From positions 186,001-250,000 of the forward strand of contig NZ_JAGYVZ010000004.1 of the NCBI RefSeq assembly GCF_018380615.1: a stretch of 64,000 nt of DNA. Direction: 5' to 3'. The notes beneath the pieces were generated by a model. It saw only the letters and a list, made by a program, of their open reading frames with translations, ran no database searches and was not told where the DNA came from. This DNA is from Flavobacterium psychroterrae (lineage in GTDB: Bacteria; Bacteroidota; Bacteroidia; Flavobacteriales; Flavobacteriaceae). Shown here piece after piece: positions 32,946 through 42,535 of the stretch (positions are counted from its first letter, which is position 1; each line of letters starts with the position of its first letter). The position numbers and the translations under genes were made by a program.

Positions 32946-34430
32946 TTAACGTGGATTTTTTTCGATTCCATTGTCTGATGCTCTCACCGGAATTTGTAAA
33001 GCTCTGCGTTTATCGTCTTTGACTAAAACGTTGTTTTTTACAATTTGTCCAAACTCGTAGGTATTGTGTGTTACCACAAGATTGAAACGCTTGATATCAA
33101 ACCATCTGATTCCTTCTTGTAAAAAATCTCTTCTTCGTGCTTCTGCAATTGCTTTTATATAAGATGCCTGAACTGGAGTTAAGGTATAATATGGTGTAAA
33201 TTCTCCTTCAATTACAGGATATTTCGCTACCACTTTAGCTTCAGTTAATTTGTCTGTCGCGGGATCATAATCTTCTGTTCTGGTTGCGAAAAAATATTCT
33301 AATTCAGTATTGGCTTCAGCAATCTGATTTTTCATAACATGAGCTTCAATTCTATTCAGGAAAAACTCGTCATTACTTAAAAGTACGATTCCTGTGTAGG
33401 GTTCTCCAACGCCTGTAGTCAGGTTTGTCACTTTAAAATATTCGTAAAATTTAGGTACCAGAACTGTCTGACCCCCATTATATTGACCAGCAGCACGTAT
33501 TGCCCAGGATTTTCCAAAAATATTGGTATCTGTCCCTAAAATTTCATCTACTCTGTTTCCTGCAAGTGTAAATCTATTGGTAAAACCTCTTCTCCAGATT
33601 GAATTAGGATAGGCTACTAATAAATTGGTCGATTGTTCTACTCTTGAATATTCAATTGGCATTTGAGCATAAGCAACTGCATTAAAAGCGTTGTAATCTC
33701 TTAGTGTTGTTGGCGCAGAACCCAAATCTTTTGAGTATTCAATTACTTTATCCCAATCGCCTTTTACTAAGTAAAAACGGCTTGCAAAAGCTTTTGCAGC
33801 GTCAACATTAAAATGGTATTTTGGTTCTTTATAACCGTTAGTTACATACTTCATTCCTTCATTAATATCCTGCTCAATAAAATCAAAAACTTCTTTGACA
33901 GAGTTACGTTTGTATTGCACTAATAATGCTCCTTCGGGTTTTGTGATGTAAGGAATTCCTAAATCTTTTGCCGCAGTTGCAGGATTGTATCGGTTTGCCC
34001 AAAATGAAACTAACATAAAATGCGAGTACGCTCTTGCCATTAATGCTTCTCCTTTTTGAGGATTCAGACTAGCAGGATTTCCCAGTTCGTCAATAGCTTC
34101 TAAAGCTTGATTTGCTGCTGCAATTGCAGTGTATGAAGCACTCCAGAAATTGGCTTCGGTATCAAGACCCATCTGGGTTTGCATTTCCCAGTTGTAACTT
34201 TGTTCATTATCTATATCTGAATCTGGTAATGCGCTGTCAAATACATTGTCAGACATGGTTTCTGCAATTGCCATATAGGTTGCAGATGGATATGCGGTTA
34301 CTAATAATTCTGATATTTTTTCGGGCGTATTTATTTGTGTTCTGTTGTCTGGCACTTCTGATAAAAAATCATCGCAACTACTAATACCAATTAGCAATAC
34401 TAATGAAAGTGCTATTTTTATATTTTTCAT
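32946..34430 (-). CDS. SusD/RagB-family outer-membrane lipoprotein
   Basis: A 494-residue substrate-binding lid protein for the SusC-like channel. The signal peptide ends with SSC (C19). The N-terminus SEVPDNRTQINTPEKISELL and the C-terminal ARRRDFLQEGIRWFDIKRF with RALQIPVRASDNG are SusD signatures. The helical TPR scaffold (GEALMARAYSHFMLVSFWAN) is clear. It follows susC after 10 bases, the standard SusCD order. Confidence 0.93.
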   Translation of the reverse strand: MKNIKIALSLVLLIGISSCDDFLSEVPDNRTQINTPEKISELLVTAYPSATYMAIAETMSDNVFDSALPDSDIDNEQSYNWEMQTQMGLDTEANFWSASYTAIAAANQALEAIDELGNPASLNPQKGEALMARAYSHFMLVSFWANRYNPATAAKDLGIPYITKPEGALLVQYKRNSVKEVFDFIEQDINEGMKYVTNGYKEPKYHFNVDAAKAFASRFYLVKGDWDKVIEYSKDLGSAPTTLRDYNAFNAVAYAQMPIEYSRVEQSTNLLVAYPNSIWRRGFTNRFTLAGNRVDEILGTDTNIFGKSWAIRAAGQYNGGQTVLVPKFYEYFKVTNLTTGVGEPYTGIVLLSNDEFFLNRIEAHVMKNQIAEANTELEYFFATRTEDYDPATDKLTEAKVVAKYPVIEGEFTPYYTLTPVQASYIKAIAEARRRDFLQEGIRWFDIKRFNLVVTHNTYEFGQIVKNNVLVKDDKRRALQIPVRASDNGIEKNPR

Positions 34431-34440
34431 AATTATATTA

Positions 34441-37400
34441 TTATAATGAAAGATTTAAAGTAAATGTATACTGAGATGTGATTGGGAAGGCAACTCCTCC
34501 TGTATTACGAAATTCAGGATCTTGCCCGTGCAATCTTTTATCTGAATAAATCAACCACGGATTTACTGCTGATCCTTTTAATGTAAAAGCACTAACGCCT
34601 AATTTTCTCTTGAAATCTTTAGGGAATTCCCAACTAAGCGAAACATTTTTTAATCGTACAAAATCACCATCAGCAACTCTTACATCAGAATAATTGTATG
34701 TGTTATAAGCAATTTGTAAATCGCTTGCTCCGTAGTTTCTGTTTAACAATTTATCTGCAATAACAGGAATATTGGTTTTATTTTCATCTCCCGGATTGAT
34801 CCATCTGTTAGTATATTCTTTAGTAAAAACAGTTAAATCGTTATATTCATTGCTGTAAACCGGATTCAAACGCACTTTGTTTCCTCCTGATCCTACAACA
34901 AATACATACAATGACCAGCTTTTATAAGTGAATGTATTGGCTAAACCAATTGATTTATTTGGCTCGATTGATCCTTCGTATTTCAAATATTTGTCGACAT
35001 TATCTGTATCCTGAAAGTTGGCTTTCGAAATATTATTTTCTGCTCCATCCTGTAAAATAAAAGTTGGTAATCCCTGATTGTTCAAACCTGTAAATTGGTA
35101 CGAATAAATAGAGTTTCTAGGATGTCCAACGGTGTTACCACCGTTAGAATCAACCAAATCAAAAGCAGAAGGTTTGTTGGCTAATTTTGTAATTTTCTGG
35201 TCATAAACTGAAAAGTTCAATGTTGTTGACCATTTAAAATTATTGGTTACAATGTTTTGAGTTGTAAATCCAAGTTCAATACCTTTTGTTTCCATATCAG
35301 CATTATTTCCTTGCTTAACCGATTGACCTCCAACACCTGAAGTAATTACGTAATCAATTAAATCGAACGCTTTACGTCTGTAAACATCTGTAGTCAATTG
35401 AACTCTGTTATTGAACATACCGATATCTACTCCAATATTAGTTTCAAATTGTTTTTCCCAAGTTAAATCCCTGTTTTGCAAATCGTCAATTCTGATCGCA
35501 TTTTCTCTATCCGAAAGATTGAAACGGTCTGTGATAAAACTTTTGTAAATAGCCAGTGAATTTGTTGCCGGACCAGCCGTGGCAGTAAGTCCGTAAGAAG
35601 CTCTTAATGCTAAAGTGTTGATTGATTCAACATTTTTCATAAATTTTTCTTCGGCAACATTCCATTTTCCACTAATTGTATAAGTTGGCAGCCATCTTGA
35701 TGAACCTGTATCTCCTTGTCTGTTAGATCCATCGTAACGTCCTGTTACAGAAGCTGTATAACGACGATCGTATGTATATCCAACTTTCCCGAAAAAACCA
35801 ACTGTTCTTTCTCTTTCTTGTCCAAATTCGTAATAAGAATCTCCGCCATTCACAATTTTTTCAATTATTTTAGGATCGATAAATGAGGTAAGTCCTTTAT
35901 CATATTGAATACCAACAGCCGTGAAATTATCATTGTTTCTGTCTACTGATCGAAGTTCTGTACCAAAGAAACCTTCCACTTCGTGTTTTTCTTTGAAAGT
36001 GTTTCTATATGTAATACTGTTTCTGATATTATAAGATGTCATATCATTTGTAAACTTTCTTAAGAATCCTCCACTTGGCAATACCGAAACTTTTGGCGCT
36101 GTCAAATCATTTGGATCCTGATATAAGAATACGTTGTCTTTTTGTATTTGTGTATTCAAATTATCTCCAACTCCTGCATTATATGCGGCAATTACATTTG
36201 AACCTTCAAAAATTTTATGTTCTCTTGATGTATTTGCATAACGTGCAGAACCTGTAAGATTGTAAGTTAAATGCTTACTTAGCTTATAATATAAATCTAC
36301 CTGAAAACGAATGTCATTTACTTTTATTCCTAAAGTATTGTTTTCTAATTCGTTTACAATATTCATTGGCGCCCAGTTATTTTGATAATATTCTAAATTT
36401 CCATTATCATCATATGGTCTTAAAGTTCGGCTTGTATTTAAAACATAATTAAACGGGTTGATATCAAAATCTCTGTTTACTCTGCCAAATACAACATCTT
36501 TTTTACTTTCATAAGATCCGGGAGCTTCCTGATCACGGATAGATCCCATTGTAGAAAGTGTGATATTTAATCTGTCATTTACAAAGAAAGTTCCTTTAAT
36601 ATTTGAGGTTAATTGTTTTACATTATCAGCAATTGTCCATCCCGGATCTGTGTAATATCCTAAAGAGGCATAAAAAGTATTGTTTTTTCCCCCACCGGAA
36701 AAACTCAATGAATGATTTTGAGTAATTGATGGTCGAAATAAAACACTAAACCAGTCTGTATTTGCCAGTTCGTATTTTTTCAAAAACTGATTGATATTGG
36801 GCTGGTCATTTTTAACTCCAAACTGACCATTTGAATCGTTATAACGGTTAATTTCCTTTGCAAGAATATTGTAAGCTCCACCAAATCTACCTGTGTACGA
36901 AGAGCTTAAATCAAGATATCCTTTTTGTTTCATTTCCTGAAAAACACTCATGGATTCCTGAGAATTCAGGATATCATATTGCGAATAACTGGGAACGGCT
37001 CGTACTGTATTTTCTACAGAATAACTCACTTTCAATGGTGCATCTCTACGACCTTGTTTTGTTGTAACAACCACAACACCATTCAAAGATCTTGAACCAT
37101 AGATTGAGGTTGCAGATGCATCTTTAAGAATTTCAATACTTTGAATGTCATTAGAATTTAAACCAGCCACTGATGAACTCAATAGTGTTGATGAATTTCC
37201 GGAAGCCAAATCAGCAAACGAAACGTTGATAATATCTTCCTGAACAACTCCATCAATTACCCATAAAGGTTTTGTATCTCCAAAAATAGATGAAGATCCA
37301 CGAACCGTGATTTTAGGCGCAGTACCAAAAGTTCCAGTCACGTTTTGAACCGTTACACCGGCAGCTTTACCCTCAATCATTCTGCTTACATCTACAACTC

Positions 37401-38154
37401 CATCCACTTTTAATTCAGCTCCTGAAATTTTGCTGATTGCACCAGTAAAAGTTCTTTTTGATGTTTTTTCGTAACCTGTTGTCACTACAACTTCTCTTAA
37501 ATTTTGTCCGGCTTCTGCCAAAACAATGGTCGGATTTGTATTTTCAATTCCAATTTCTCTGGACTCCATTCCAACATAAGAAATTACAATTTTGTCACTA
37601 TTCGCGGGCATTTCAATAGCAAACTTACCATCAAAATCAGTAAGAACTGCTATTTTAGTTCCTTTGGCTAATACTGTTGCACCCGGTAACGGACTGCCAC
37701 TGGCATCTGTAACTAAACCTTTAATAATTGGTCCGGCAGTTAATATTTCGAACAAAGAATTATTAGCATCTGTGACCGCAAAGGGATCTGTGGTATTTTT
37801 TTGCAGCACAATCTGATTGCTTATTTCGGTATAAGTAATATTAAAAGGTATTAAAATTCGATTAAGAATGCTTGAAAGAACCTCCTGATTGGCATCTATG
37901 CTTACTTTTTGGGCAAGCTGAGGCAATCTTGAATTATACGAAAATTTTACATGAGCTGACTTTTCTAACTTCGACAACACATTATCCAAAGTTAAATTGG
38001 CAACATTTATGGTCACTTTAGTATCTAGTTTTTTTTGCCCATTTACATTATTTGCCATTCCAACACTTGAGAATACAAGCGCCAGGACAAACTGAAATAG
38101 TGTTATTTTCATGATTCGATGGAGTAATCGTTGTTTAACAACTGGTTTTTTCAT
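34441..38154 (-). CDS. SusC/RagA TonB-dependent transporter with N-terminal STN domain
   Basis: A 1237-residue outer-membrane importer. Layout: signal peptide (about 1-39), STN signalling domain (about 45-118, with LDTKVTINVANLTLDNVLSK), a CarboxypepD-like domain (about 144-220, VTDASGSPLPGATVLAKGT), plug (ATSIYGSRSLNGVVVVTTKQ near 345-365) and a long beta-barrel ending in an aromatic tail YTFTLNLSL. The STN domain is the part that signals to a FecR-type anti-sigma factor, which is encoded next upstream. The substrate is not revealed by the sequence; its neighbours suggest a molecule that needs hydrolysis. Confidence 0.95.
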   Translation of the reverse strand: MKKPVVKQRLLHRIMKITLFQFVLALVFSSVGMANNVNGQKKLDTKVTINVANLTLDNVLSKLEKSAHVKFSYNSRLPQLAQKVSIDANQEVLSSILNRILIPFNITYTEISNQIVLQKNTTDPFAVTDANNSLFEILTAGPIIKGLVTDASGSPLPGATVLAKGTKIAVLTDFDGKFAIEMPANSDKIVISYVGMESREIGIENTNPTIVLAEAGQNLREVVVTTGYEKTSKRTFTGAISKISGAELKVDGVVDVSRMIEGKAAGVTVQNVTGTFGTAPKITVRGSSSIFGDTKPLWVIDGVVQEDIINVSFADLASGNSSTLLSSSVAGLNSNDIQSIEILKDASATSIYGSRSLNGVVVVTTKQGRRDAPLKVSYSVENTVRAVPSYSQYDILNSQESMSVFQEMKQKGYLDLSSSYTGRFGGAYNILAKEINRYNDSNGQFGVKNDQPNINQFLKKYELANTDWFSVLFRPSITQNHSLSFSGGGKNNTFYASLGYYTDPGWTIADNVKQLTSNIKGTFFVNDRLNITLSTMGSIRDQEAPGSYESKKDVVFGRVNRDFDINPFNYVLNTSRTLRPYDDNGNLEYYQNNWAPMNIVNELENNTLGIKVNDIRFQVDLYYKLSKHLTYNLTGSARYANTSREHKIFEGSNVIAAYNAGVGDNLNTQIQKDNVFLYQDPNDLTAPKVSVLPSGGFLRKFTNDMTSYNIRNSITYRNTFKEKHEVEGFFGTELRSVDRNNDNFTAVGIQYDKGLTSFIDPKIIEKIVNGGDSYYEFGQERERTVGFFGKVGYTYDRRYTASVTGRYDGSNRQGDTGSSRWLPTYTISGKWNVAEEKFMKNVESINTLALRASYGLTATAGPATNSLAIYKSFITDRFNLSDRENAIRIDDLQNRDLTWEKQFETNIGVDIGMFNNRVQLTTDVYRRKAFDLIDYVITSGVGGQSVKQGNNADMETKGIELGFTTQNIVTNNFKWSTTLNFSVYDQKITKLANKPSAFDLVDSNGGNTVGHPRNSIYSYQFTGLNNQGLPTFILQDGAENNISKANFQDTDNVDKYLKYEGSIEPNKSIGLANTFTYKSWSLYVFVVGSGGNKVRLNPVYSNEYNDLTVFTKEYTNRWINPGDENKTNIPVIADKLLNRNYGASDLQIAYNTYNYSDVRVADGDFVRLKNVSLSWEFPKDFKRKLGVSAFTLKGSAVNPWLIYSDKRLHGQDPEFRNTGGVAFPITSQYTFTLNLSL

Positions 38155-38403
38155 AATTTTGGATTGTTTTGATTAATACGGATTCGAGTGTATTCTAAGA
38201 AACATTTATGAATTGCTCTTTACAGAGAGAAATTAAAATCATTTAAGTGTCGAAAATGTTACAGTATTTCGGCACTTTTTTTATGCATTATCTTTTACAT
38301 AGGCATTACTGTTAGTTTTGTTTTGGATTATTTTTGGTTGTTTATTAGCTTTTAAAATTTAAATCAACTCTGTAATTACAGTTATAGAATTGATTTAATT
38401 AGA
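38155..38403. promoter_or_regulatory. susC upstream region with hairpin
   Basis: A 249-base gap between fecR and susC. It holds a hairpin at 38245-38282 (aagtgtcgaaa pairing with tttcggcactt, then ttttttt on the plus strand) and AT-rich DNA. No clear TAnnTTTG box was identified, consistent with a promoter used by the locus sigma factor (inference). Confidence 0.4.
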
Positions 38404-39519
38404 TTAATTACATCCCTGTGATGTTATAATAATCTGATTTCCATTCATTTCAAAACTGGTGTTGTTGCCAATACTGTTACAAACAATTTTTAGTTTTTCG
38501 GTCAAAGGCTGATCGCTTAATGAAGTTGTAAGGTGGCAATCTTTTAATTTATTTTTAGGATAATCGATATCTACTAAATAAGCCTGCTCCATTGTTTCAA
38601 AGATTTGTGATACAGGAATATCAGTAAACTCAAAACTTAATTGCTCAATATTACCAACGCTTTTAGTCAGTTCTTCGTCTTGGGTGATGTTGGTAATTTT
38701 GTTAAAACTCAAATCGCTGCGTACAAAACGCAATGCCTGATTAGGAAGCAAGACAACTTCTTCCTGATTTGACCTGGAAATTAAATCATTCGATTTTACC
38801 CTAACTTTACCGGTGCGCACGAGAACTTCTACATCAGGCTGATCAGAATAAGCCTTCACTCTAAAACTAGTCCCAACTACCTTTGTAACAATTTCGTTTG
38901 CATAAACAAAAAAGGGCTTTTTAGGATTTTTACTAATTTCAAAGAAACCTTCGCCGGACAAATACACCTTTCTTTCGTTTCCGGTAAAGATTTTAGGATA
39001 ACTTAATTTACTATTGGGTTGTAATAAAACCGAACTTCCATCTGATAATGTGATGATTTGAGGTTTATCTGAATTATTAGTCTGCTCAACTAATCCTTCA
39101 CTATTTTCATCGATAAGTTCTTTATAGGTAATTACATTGTTTTTGGGAACAATTTGATTATTGTAAAACCAAACTGATACTAAACCGAAAACTAAAGTTG
39201 CAGCAACGCCGCTCAGAAAATATTTTTTAAGGAATTTTACTTTTGAATGTGAAATTAAAGTGTTTTGATTTTCTTTTTCCTCAATTTTAATCCAGGTAGA
39301 TTGCAAAGCATTATGAATGTCTGATGCTGATAAAGTAGAACTTGGCACTTTCATTGCCAATAACAATAATCTTGCATCTTCGACCAACTTGGCACGTTGT
39401 TGGCTTTCTAAAGTCCACTCTTCCCAGCCATCTTCATCGATTTTATTTAAAATCCATGATTGGAATGATTCGTCAGATAAGAAATCTTCTAATTCGGTAT
39501 ATGTATTACGTTTTTGCAT
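38404..39519 (-). CDS. FecR-family anti-sigma factor
   Basis: A 371-residue membrane regulator. A cytoplasmic helical part (1-90) should hold the sigma factor, one membrane helix lies near 93-114 (FLSGVAATLVFGLVSVWFYN), and the FecR domain is periplasmic (VLLQPNSKLSYPKIF, KVYLSGEGFFEISKN, VVGTSFRVKAY). The C-terminal DUF4974-type region contains FEFTDIPVSQIFETMEQAY. It receives the signal from the STN domain of SusC and releases the sigma factor. It lies between sigma and susC. Confidence 0.93.
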   Translation of the reverse strand: MQKRNTYTELEDFLSDESFQSWILNKIDEDGWEEWTLESQQRAKLVEDARLLLLAMKVPSSTLSASDIHNALQSTWIKIEEKENQNTLISHSKVKFLKKYFLSGVAATLVFGLVSVWFYNNQIVPKNNVITYKELIDENSEGLVEQTNNSDKPQIITLSDGSSVLLQPNSKLSYPKIFTGNERKVYLSGEGFFEISKNPKKPFFVYANEIVTKVVGTSFRVKAYSDQPDVEVLVRTGKVRVKSNDLISRSNQEEVVLLPNQALRFVRSDLSFNKITNITQDEELTKSVGNIEQLSFEFTDIPVSQIFETMEQAYLVDIDYPKNKLKDCHLTTSLSDQPLTEKLKIVCNSIGNNTSFEMNGNQIIITSQGCN

Positions 39520-39609
39520 CTAAAAATAAGGTTACAAAAACATAGAGGACACTTTTCTTATTATATACTCACCAAATTGTGATTTTTTTTTTTTTATTTT
39601 AAAATAAAT

Positions 39610-40221
39610 TTAACATGTAGTTAATGATAGCAGCAAAATTAACGAAAAACTTCCCTTCCATTCCTTGCGCAGCGTCAGTAATCCGCGATATAACAGGTTA
39701 CTTGCCGATTGATAATTGACTTCGAGCATTTCAGCAATTTGTTCTACCGTTAATCCCTGATTATATCTTAAATACAAAGCTTCTTTTTGCCTTGCCGGTA
39801 AATCATTTAATAATTTATTCAAATGAGCTACTCTTTCTTTTGTCGCATAATCGTCATCTATTAGATCATGTTCAACTGAAAATTCTAAAAGAAATGCAAT
39901 AGAATCCGTGCTTGTTACTTTTCTAAAAATATGATCACGTTCATGTAAACGTGCAATTCGCTTGCGTACGCTGGATAATAAATATGCTTTAACAACAACC
40001 GTACTTTGCAATTTGTTGCGATACACCCAAATGTCTGTAAAAACATCCTGAACACAATCCTGTACTTTTTCAGTATACGGAGAAAGCGAATTTCCGTAAT
40101 TAACAAGATCAGCATAGTATTTTTCAAATAATATTGAGAAAGATTTTTCATCACCTTCTTTCAAATTATTCCAAAGCGTAATATCATCGAAAGTTTTATA
40201 TTCTAAATTTTGGGTCTTCAT
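39610..40221 (-). CDS. FecI-like ECF sigma-70 factor
   Basis: A 203-residue extracytoplasmic-function sigma factor. Sigma region 2 is at about 25-95 (FEKYYADLVNYGNSLS, VQDCVQDVFTDIWVYRNKL) and region 4 at about 135-190 (LPARQKEALYLRYNQGLTV, EQIAEMLEVNYQSASNLLYR). The C-terminus ends in an unusual hydrophobic tail SFSLILLLSLTTC. It heads the uptake locus and is 90 bases upstream of fecR. It probably transcribes susC onward, and possibly itself. Confidence 0.92.
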   Translation of the reverse strand: MKTQNLEYKTFDDITLWNNLKEGDEKSFSILFEKYYADLVNYGNSLSPYTEKVQDCVQDVFTDIWVYRNKLQSTVVVKAYLLSSVRKRIARLHERDHIFRKVTSTDSIAFLLEFSVEHDLIDDDYATKERVAHLNKLLNDLPARQKEALYLRYNQGLTVEQIAEMLEVNYQSASNLLYRGLLTLRKEWKGSFSLILLLSLTTC

Positions 40222-40353
40222 ATTAATTTAGCAGGTAATTCTTGAATATAGTCACTTTGTTTTAACAAAAAGAATACGGTATTTTAACATATTCCTTTAG
40301 TATCGTGCGATAAATATATAAAAGCAAATTTTTAAAAACAATTTTTTTACACA

Positions 40354-40390
40354 AAAGAGACGGTTTCCTAACACAGGAAACCGCCTCTTT
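40354..40390. terminator. Strong hairpin of unknown purpose
   Basis: aaagagacggtttcct pairs with aggaaaccgcctcttt (one mismatch, loop aacac) and has A and T runs on the two sides. It can act as terminator in either direction, but neither neighbour needs it: the sigma gene starts 133 bases away and the 40646 gene has its own terminator. Confidence 0.7.
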
Positions 40391-40585
40391 TATTGATCTG
40401 CCACGTGTTAACCGCAATACTAGAATTATTCTATTTTAAGAAATATCTTAAATTGTAAGATTTTATTACCACTCTTTTATGTTTAGCTTTTAACAAATTC
40501 TATTATCGATGTTGCTTTATCATTGAGAACAACTTAGTATTGAAACATAATATCAATTGCAATAAATCCTCAATGTTATATAAAT

Positions 40586-40618
40586 GGAAAAGCCTTACTA
40601 AATAAAATAGTAAGGCTT
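40586..40618 (-). terminator. Terminator of the GIY-YIG-like gene
   Basis: aagccttacta pairs perfectly with tagtaaggctt (11 bp, loop aataaaa), with four T following on the minus strand. It lies about 30 bases after the stop at 40646. Confidence 0.65.
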
Positions 40619-40645
40619 ATGATAATTTTTATTCTGAAAAAGCTT

Positions 40646-41074
40646 TTAGAAAGCTACATTCCATCTTGGTAATTTTGCATTTGCATCCAAAAAGTTTTGC
40701 AAAACCTGACCTTCAACTGCAGTTGGAATTGCTTTTACTTCTGCGTTAAAAGTTTCGTACCAAACTACTTCAAGAGCATCAATACTTTCTAATTTCATTT
40801 GTGCTGGCCAAGAATATTTTCTTCCAGTTTTTGCAAATTGGTGTCCGTTGACAATTTTGTCATACAAACCACCATTTTTGCTTTTTAAAGTTCCGTCATT
40901 TTGAACAGTTCCTGTAGAAGCAACCATTACTAATTCTTTGGCATCACCTTCAATTGCATAGACAACAAAAACACCTGCACCTGCTTCCGGAGCATTACAA
41001 ACTTGTTCTAAACTATCTTCGATTGTAAAAGTAAAACTATTGCTTACTTTAAATTTTTCTAATTCTTTGTACAT
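40646..41074 (-). CDS. Small protein resembling a degenerate GIY-YIG domain
   Basis: A 142-residue soluble protein. The layout VFVVYAIEGDAKELVMVAST then GTVQNDG, KIVNGHQF, WPAQMKLESIDALEVVWYET and a C-terminal LQNFLDANAKLPRWNVAF resembles small GIY-YIG-fold proteins. The catalytic GIY, YIG, Arg and Glu positions are not clearly kept, so nuclease activity is doubtful. This call is by recalled pattern, not proof. It follows sucD across a terminator and is probably its own unit. Confidence 0.45.
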   Translation of the reverse strand: MYKELEKFKVSNSFTFTIEDSLEQVCNAPEAGAGVFVVYAIEGDAKELVMVASTGTVQNDGTLKSKNGGLYDKIVNGHQFAKTGRKYSWPAQMKLESIDALEVVWYETFNAEVKAIPTAVEGQVLQNFLDANAKLPRWNVAF

Positions 41075-41154
41075 ATTTTTCTTTATTAAGCTTCTAAGCC
41101 ACTAAGGCTCAAAGTTACTAAGCATCGTGAATGAGTTAGTATTTTAAAATGGAA

Positions 41155-41183
41155 AAAAGTCTCAACAAAGTTGAGACTTTTTT
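41155..41183 (-). terminator. Terminator after sucD
   Basis: aaaagtctcaac pairs perfectly with gttgagactttt (loop aaa), with A and T runs on both sides. It closes the lpx-sucD transcript, 34 bases after the sucD stop. Confidence 0.85.
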
Positions 41184-41214
41184 GGAATTTATTATTTTAA
41201 AGATTGGAATCTAA

Positions 41215-42087
41215 TTATCCAAGTATTTCTTTTACTTTTTTACCAATTTCAGCTGGTGAATCAACAACGTGAATTCCGTTGTCTCTCATAATTTGTTTTT
41301 TAGCTGCAGCTGTATCATCAGAACCACCTACAATAGCACCTGCGTGACCCATTGTTCTACCAGCAGGAGCAGTTTCTCCAGCGATAAAACCAACAACTGG
41401 TTTACGGTTACCATCAGCTCTAACCCATTTAGCAGCATCAGCTTCTAATTGACCACCAATTTCACCAATCATAATGATGATTTCAGTTTCCGGATCGTTC
41501 ATTAATAATTCAACAGCTTCTTTAGTTGTAGTTCCAATAATTGGATCTCCACCAATACCAATAGCTGTAGTAATTCCTAAACCTTGTTTTACAACCTGGT
41601 CAGCAGCTTCGTAAGTTAAAGTTCCTGATTTAGAAACAATACCAACTGTACCTTTTTTGAAAACGAAACCTGGCATAATACCAACTTTAGCTTCACCCGG
41701 AGTAATAACACCAGGACAGTTTGGTCCGATTAATCTAGAATTTCTTTCTTTAACATAATTATTTGCTTTAATCATATCTGCTACAGGAATTCCTTCTGTA
41801 ATAGCAATAATTACTTTAATTCCAGCATCAGCAGCTTCCATAATTGCATCAGCAGCAAAAGCTGGTGGTACGAAAATGATAGATGTATCAGCTCCAGCTT
41901 GTTCTACAGCGTCTTTTACTGTATTAAAAACCGGACGATCTAAATGGCTAGTTCCACCTTTTCCAGGAGTAACACCACCAACAACATTAGTACCGTACTC
42001 AATCATTTGAGAAGCGTGGAAAGTTCCTTCACTTCCTGTAAATCCTTGAACAATTATTTTGGAATCTTTATTAACTAAAACACTCAT
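41215..42087 (-). CDS. sucD: Succinate-CoA ligase alpha subunit
   Basis: TCA-cycle enzyme subunit that binds CoA and carries the phosphohistidine. 290 residues, with the CoA-binding Rossmann start [49 protein letters not shown], and the active-site His in [11 protein letters not shown]. The beta subunit (sucC) is not in this window. It is the last gene of the lpx operon, after the NTF2-like gene. Confidence 0.95.
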   Translation of the reverse strand: MSVLVNKDSKIIVQGFTGSEGTFHASQMIEYGTNVVGGVTPGKGGTSHLDRPVFNTVKDAVEQAGADTSIIFVPPAFAADAIMEAADAGIKVIIAITEGIPVADMIKANNYVKERNSRLIGPNCPGVITPGEAKVGIMPGFVFKKGTVGIVSKSGTLTYEAADQVVKQGLGITTAIGIGGDPIIGTTTKEAVELLMNDPETEIIIMIGEIGGQLEADAAKWVRADGNRKPVVGFIAGETAPAGRTMGHAGAIVGGSDDTAAAKKQIMRDNGIHVVDSPAEIGKKVKEILG

Positions 42088-42171
42088 GATATATATTTTA
42101 TGTAGTTTTTAAAATTGTGATGCAAAAGTAAGGTTTTGTAACGTATTTTAACCTTTTTGTCTTTAAAAAAA

Positions 42172-42534
42172 TTAAGAAAATTGACTCATCTGATAACCTC
42201 GATATAATTTATCATCTTTTATTTGCCAAATTGTAGTAAAATGCGCCAATAACATCTCTTCTCTTGGATTTTCAATCGTTTTCACAAAATGTGAATAGCG
42301 TATTGAAACCAAATCATCTTCGGCAATAATGTGGCTAATTCTTACTTTTGAACGCACATAAGCACGACTAAGTTCATTTGCCATATCCAGCATCGAATTA
42401 TAATCCATCTCGATTAATCCTTTGGTGCTATTCCAATCTAACTTGACATCAGGATGCAAATAAGTTTTCATTATTTCGCTATCAATTAAGGCATCTGACT
42501 TATAAAATTTTTGAACAAATTCTTTAATAGACAT
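42172..42534 (-). CDS. SnoaL/NTF2-like small protein
   Basis: A 120-residue protein with the cone-shaped NTF2-like fold pattern: N-terminal helix FVQKFYKSDALIDSEIMKTY, LHPDVKLDWNST, then strands VRISHIIAEDDLVSIRYSHF and HFTTIWQIKDDKLYRGYQMS. Such proteins bind small molecules or act as isomerases; the ligand is unknown. It lies between the second lpxD-like gene (1-base gap) and sucD, so it is co-transcribed. Confidence 0.7.
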   Translation of the reverse strand: MSIKEFVQKFYKSDALIDSEIMKTYLHPDVKLDWNSTKGLIEMDYNSMLDMANELSRAYVRSKVRISHIIAEDDLVSIRYSHFVKTIENPREEMLLAHFTTIWQIKDDKLYRGYQMSQFS

Positions 42535-42535
42535 A

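Larger units (their letters stand above)
40222..40645. other. Gene-free 424-bp stretch with two hairpins
   Basis: Between the sigma factor gene and the GIY-YIG-like gene. It holds a strong hairpin (40354-40390) with no obvious gene to terminate and a terminator for the upstream gene (40586-40618). The 170 bases between them have no plausible reading frame. A small RNA ending at the first hairpin is possible. Confidence 0.5.
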
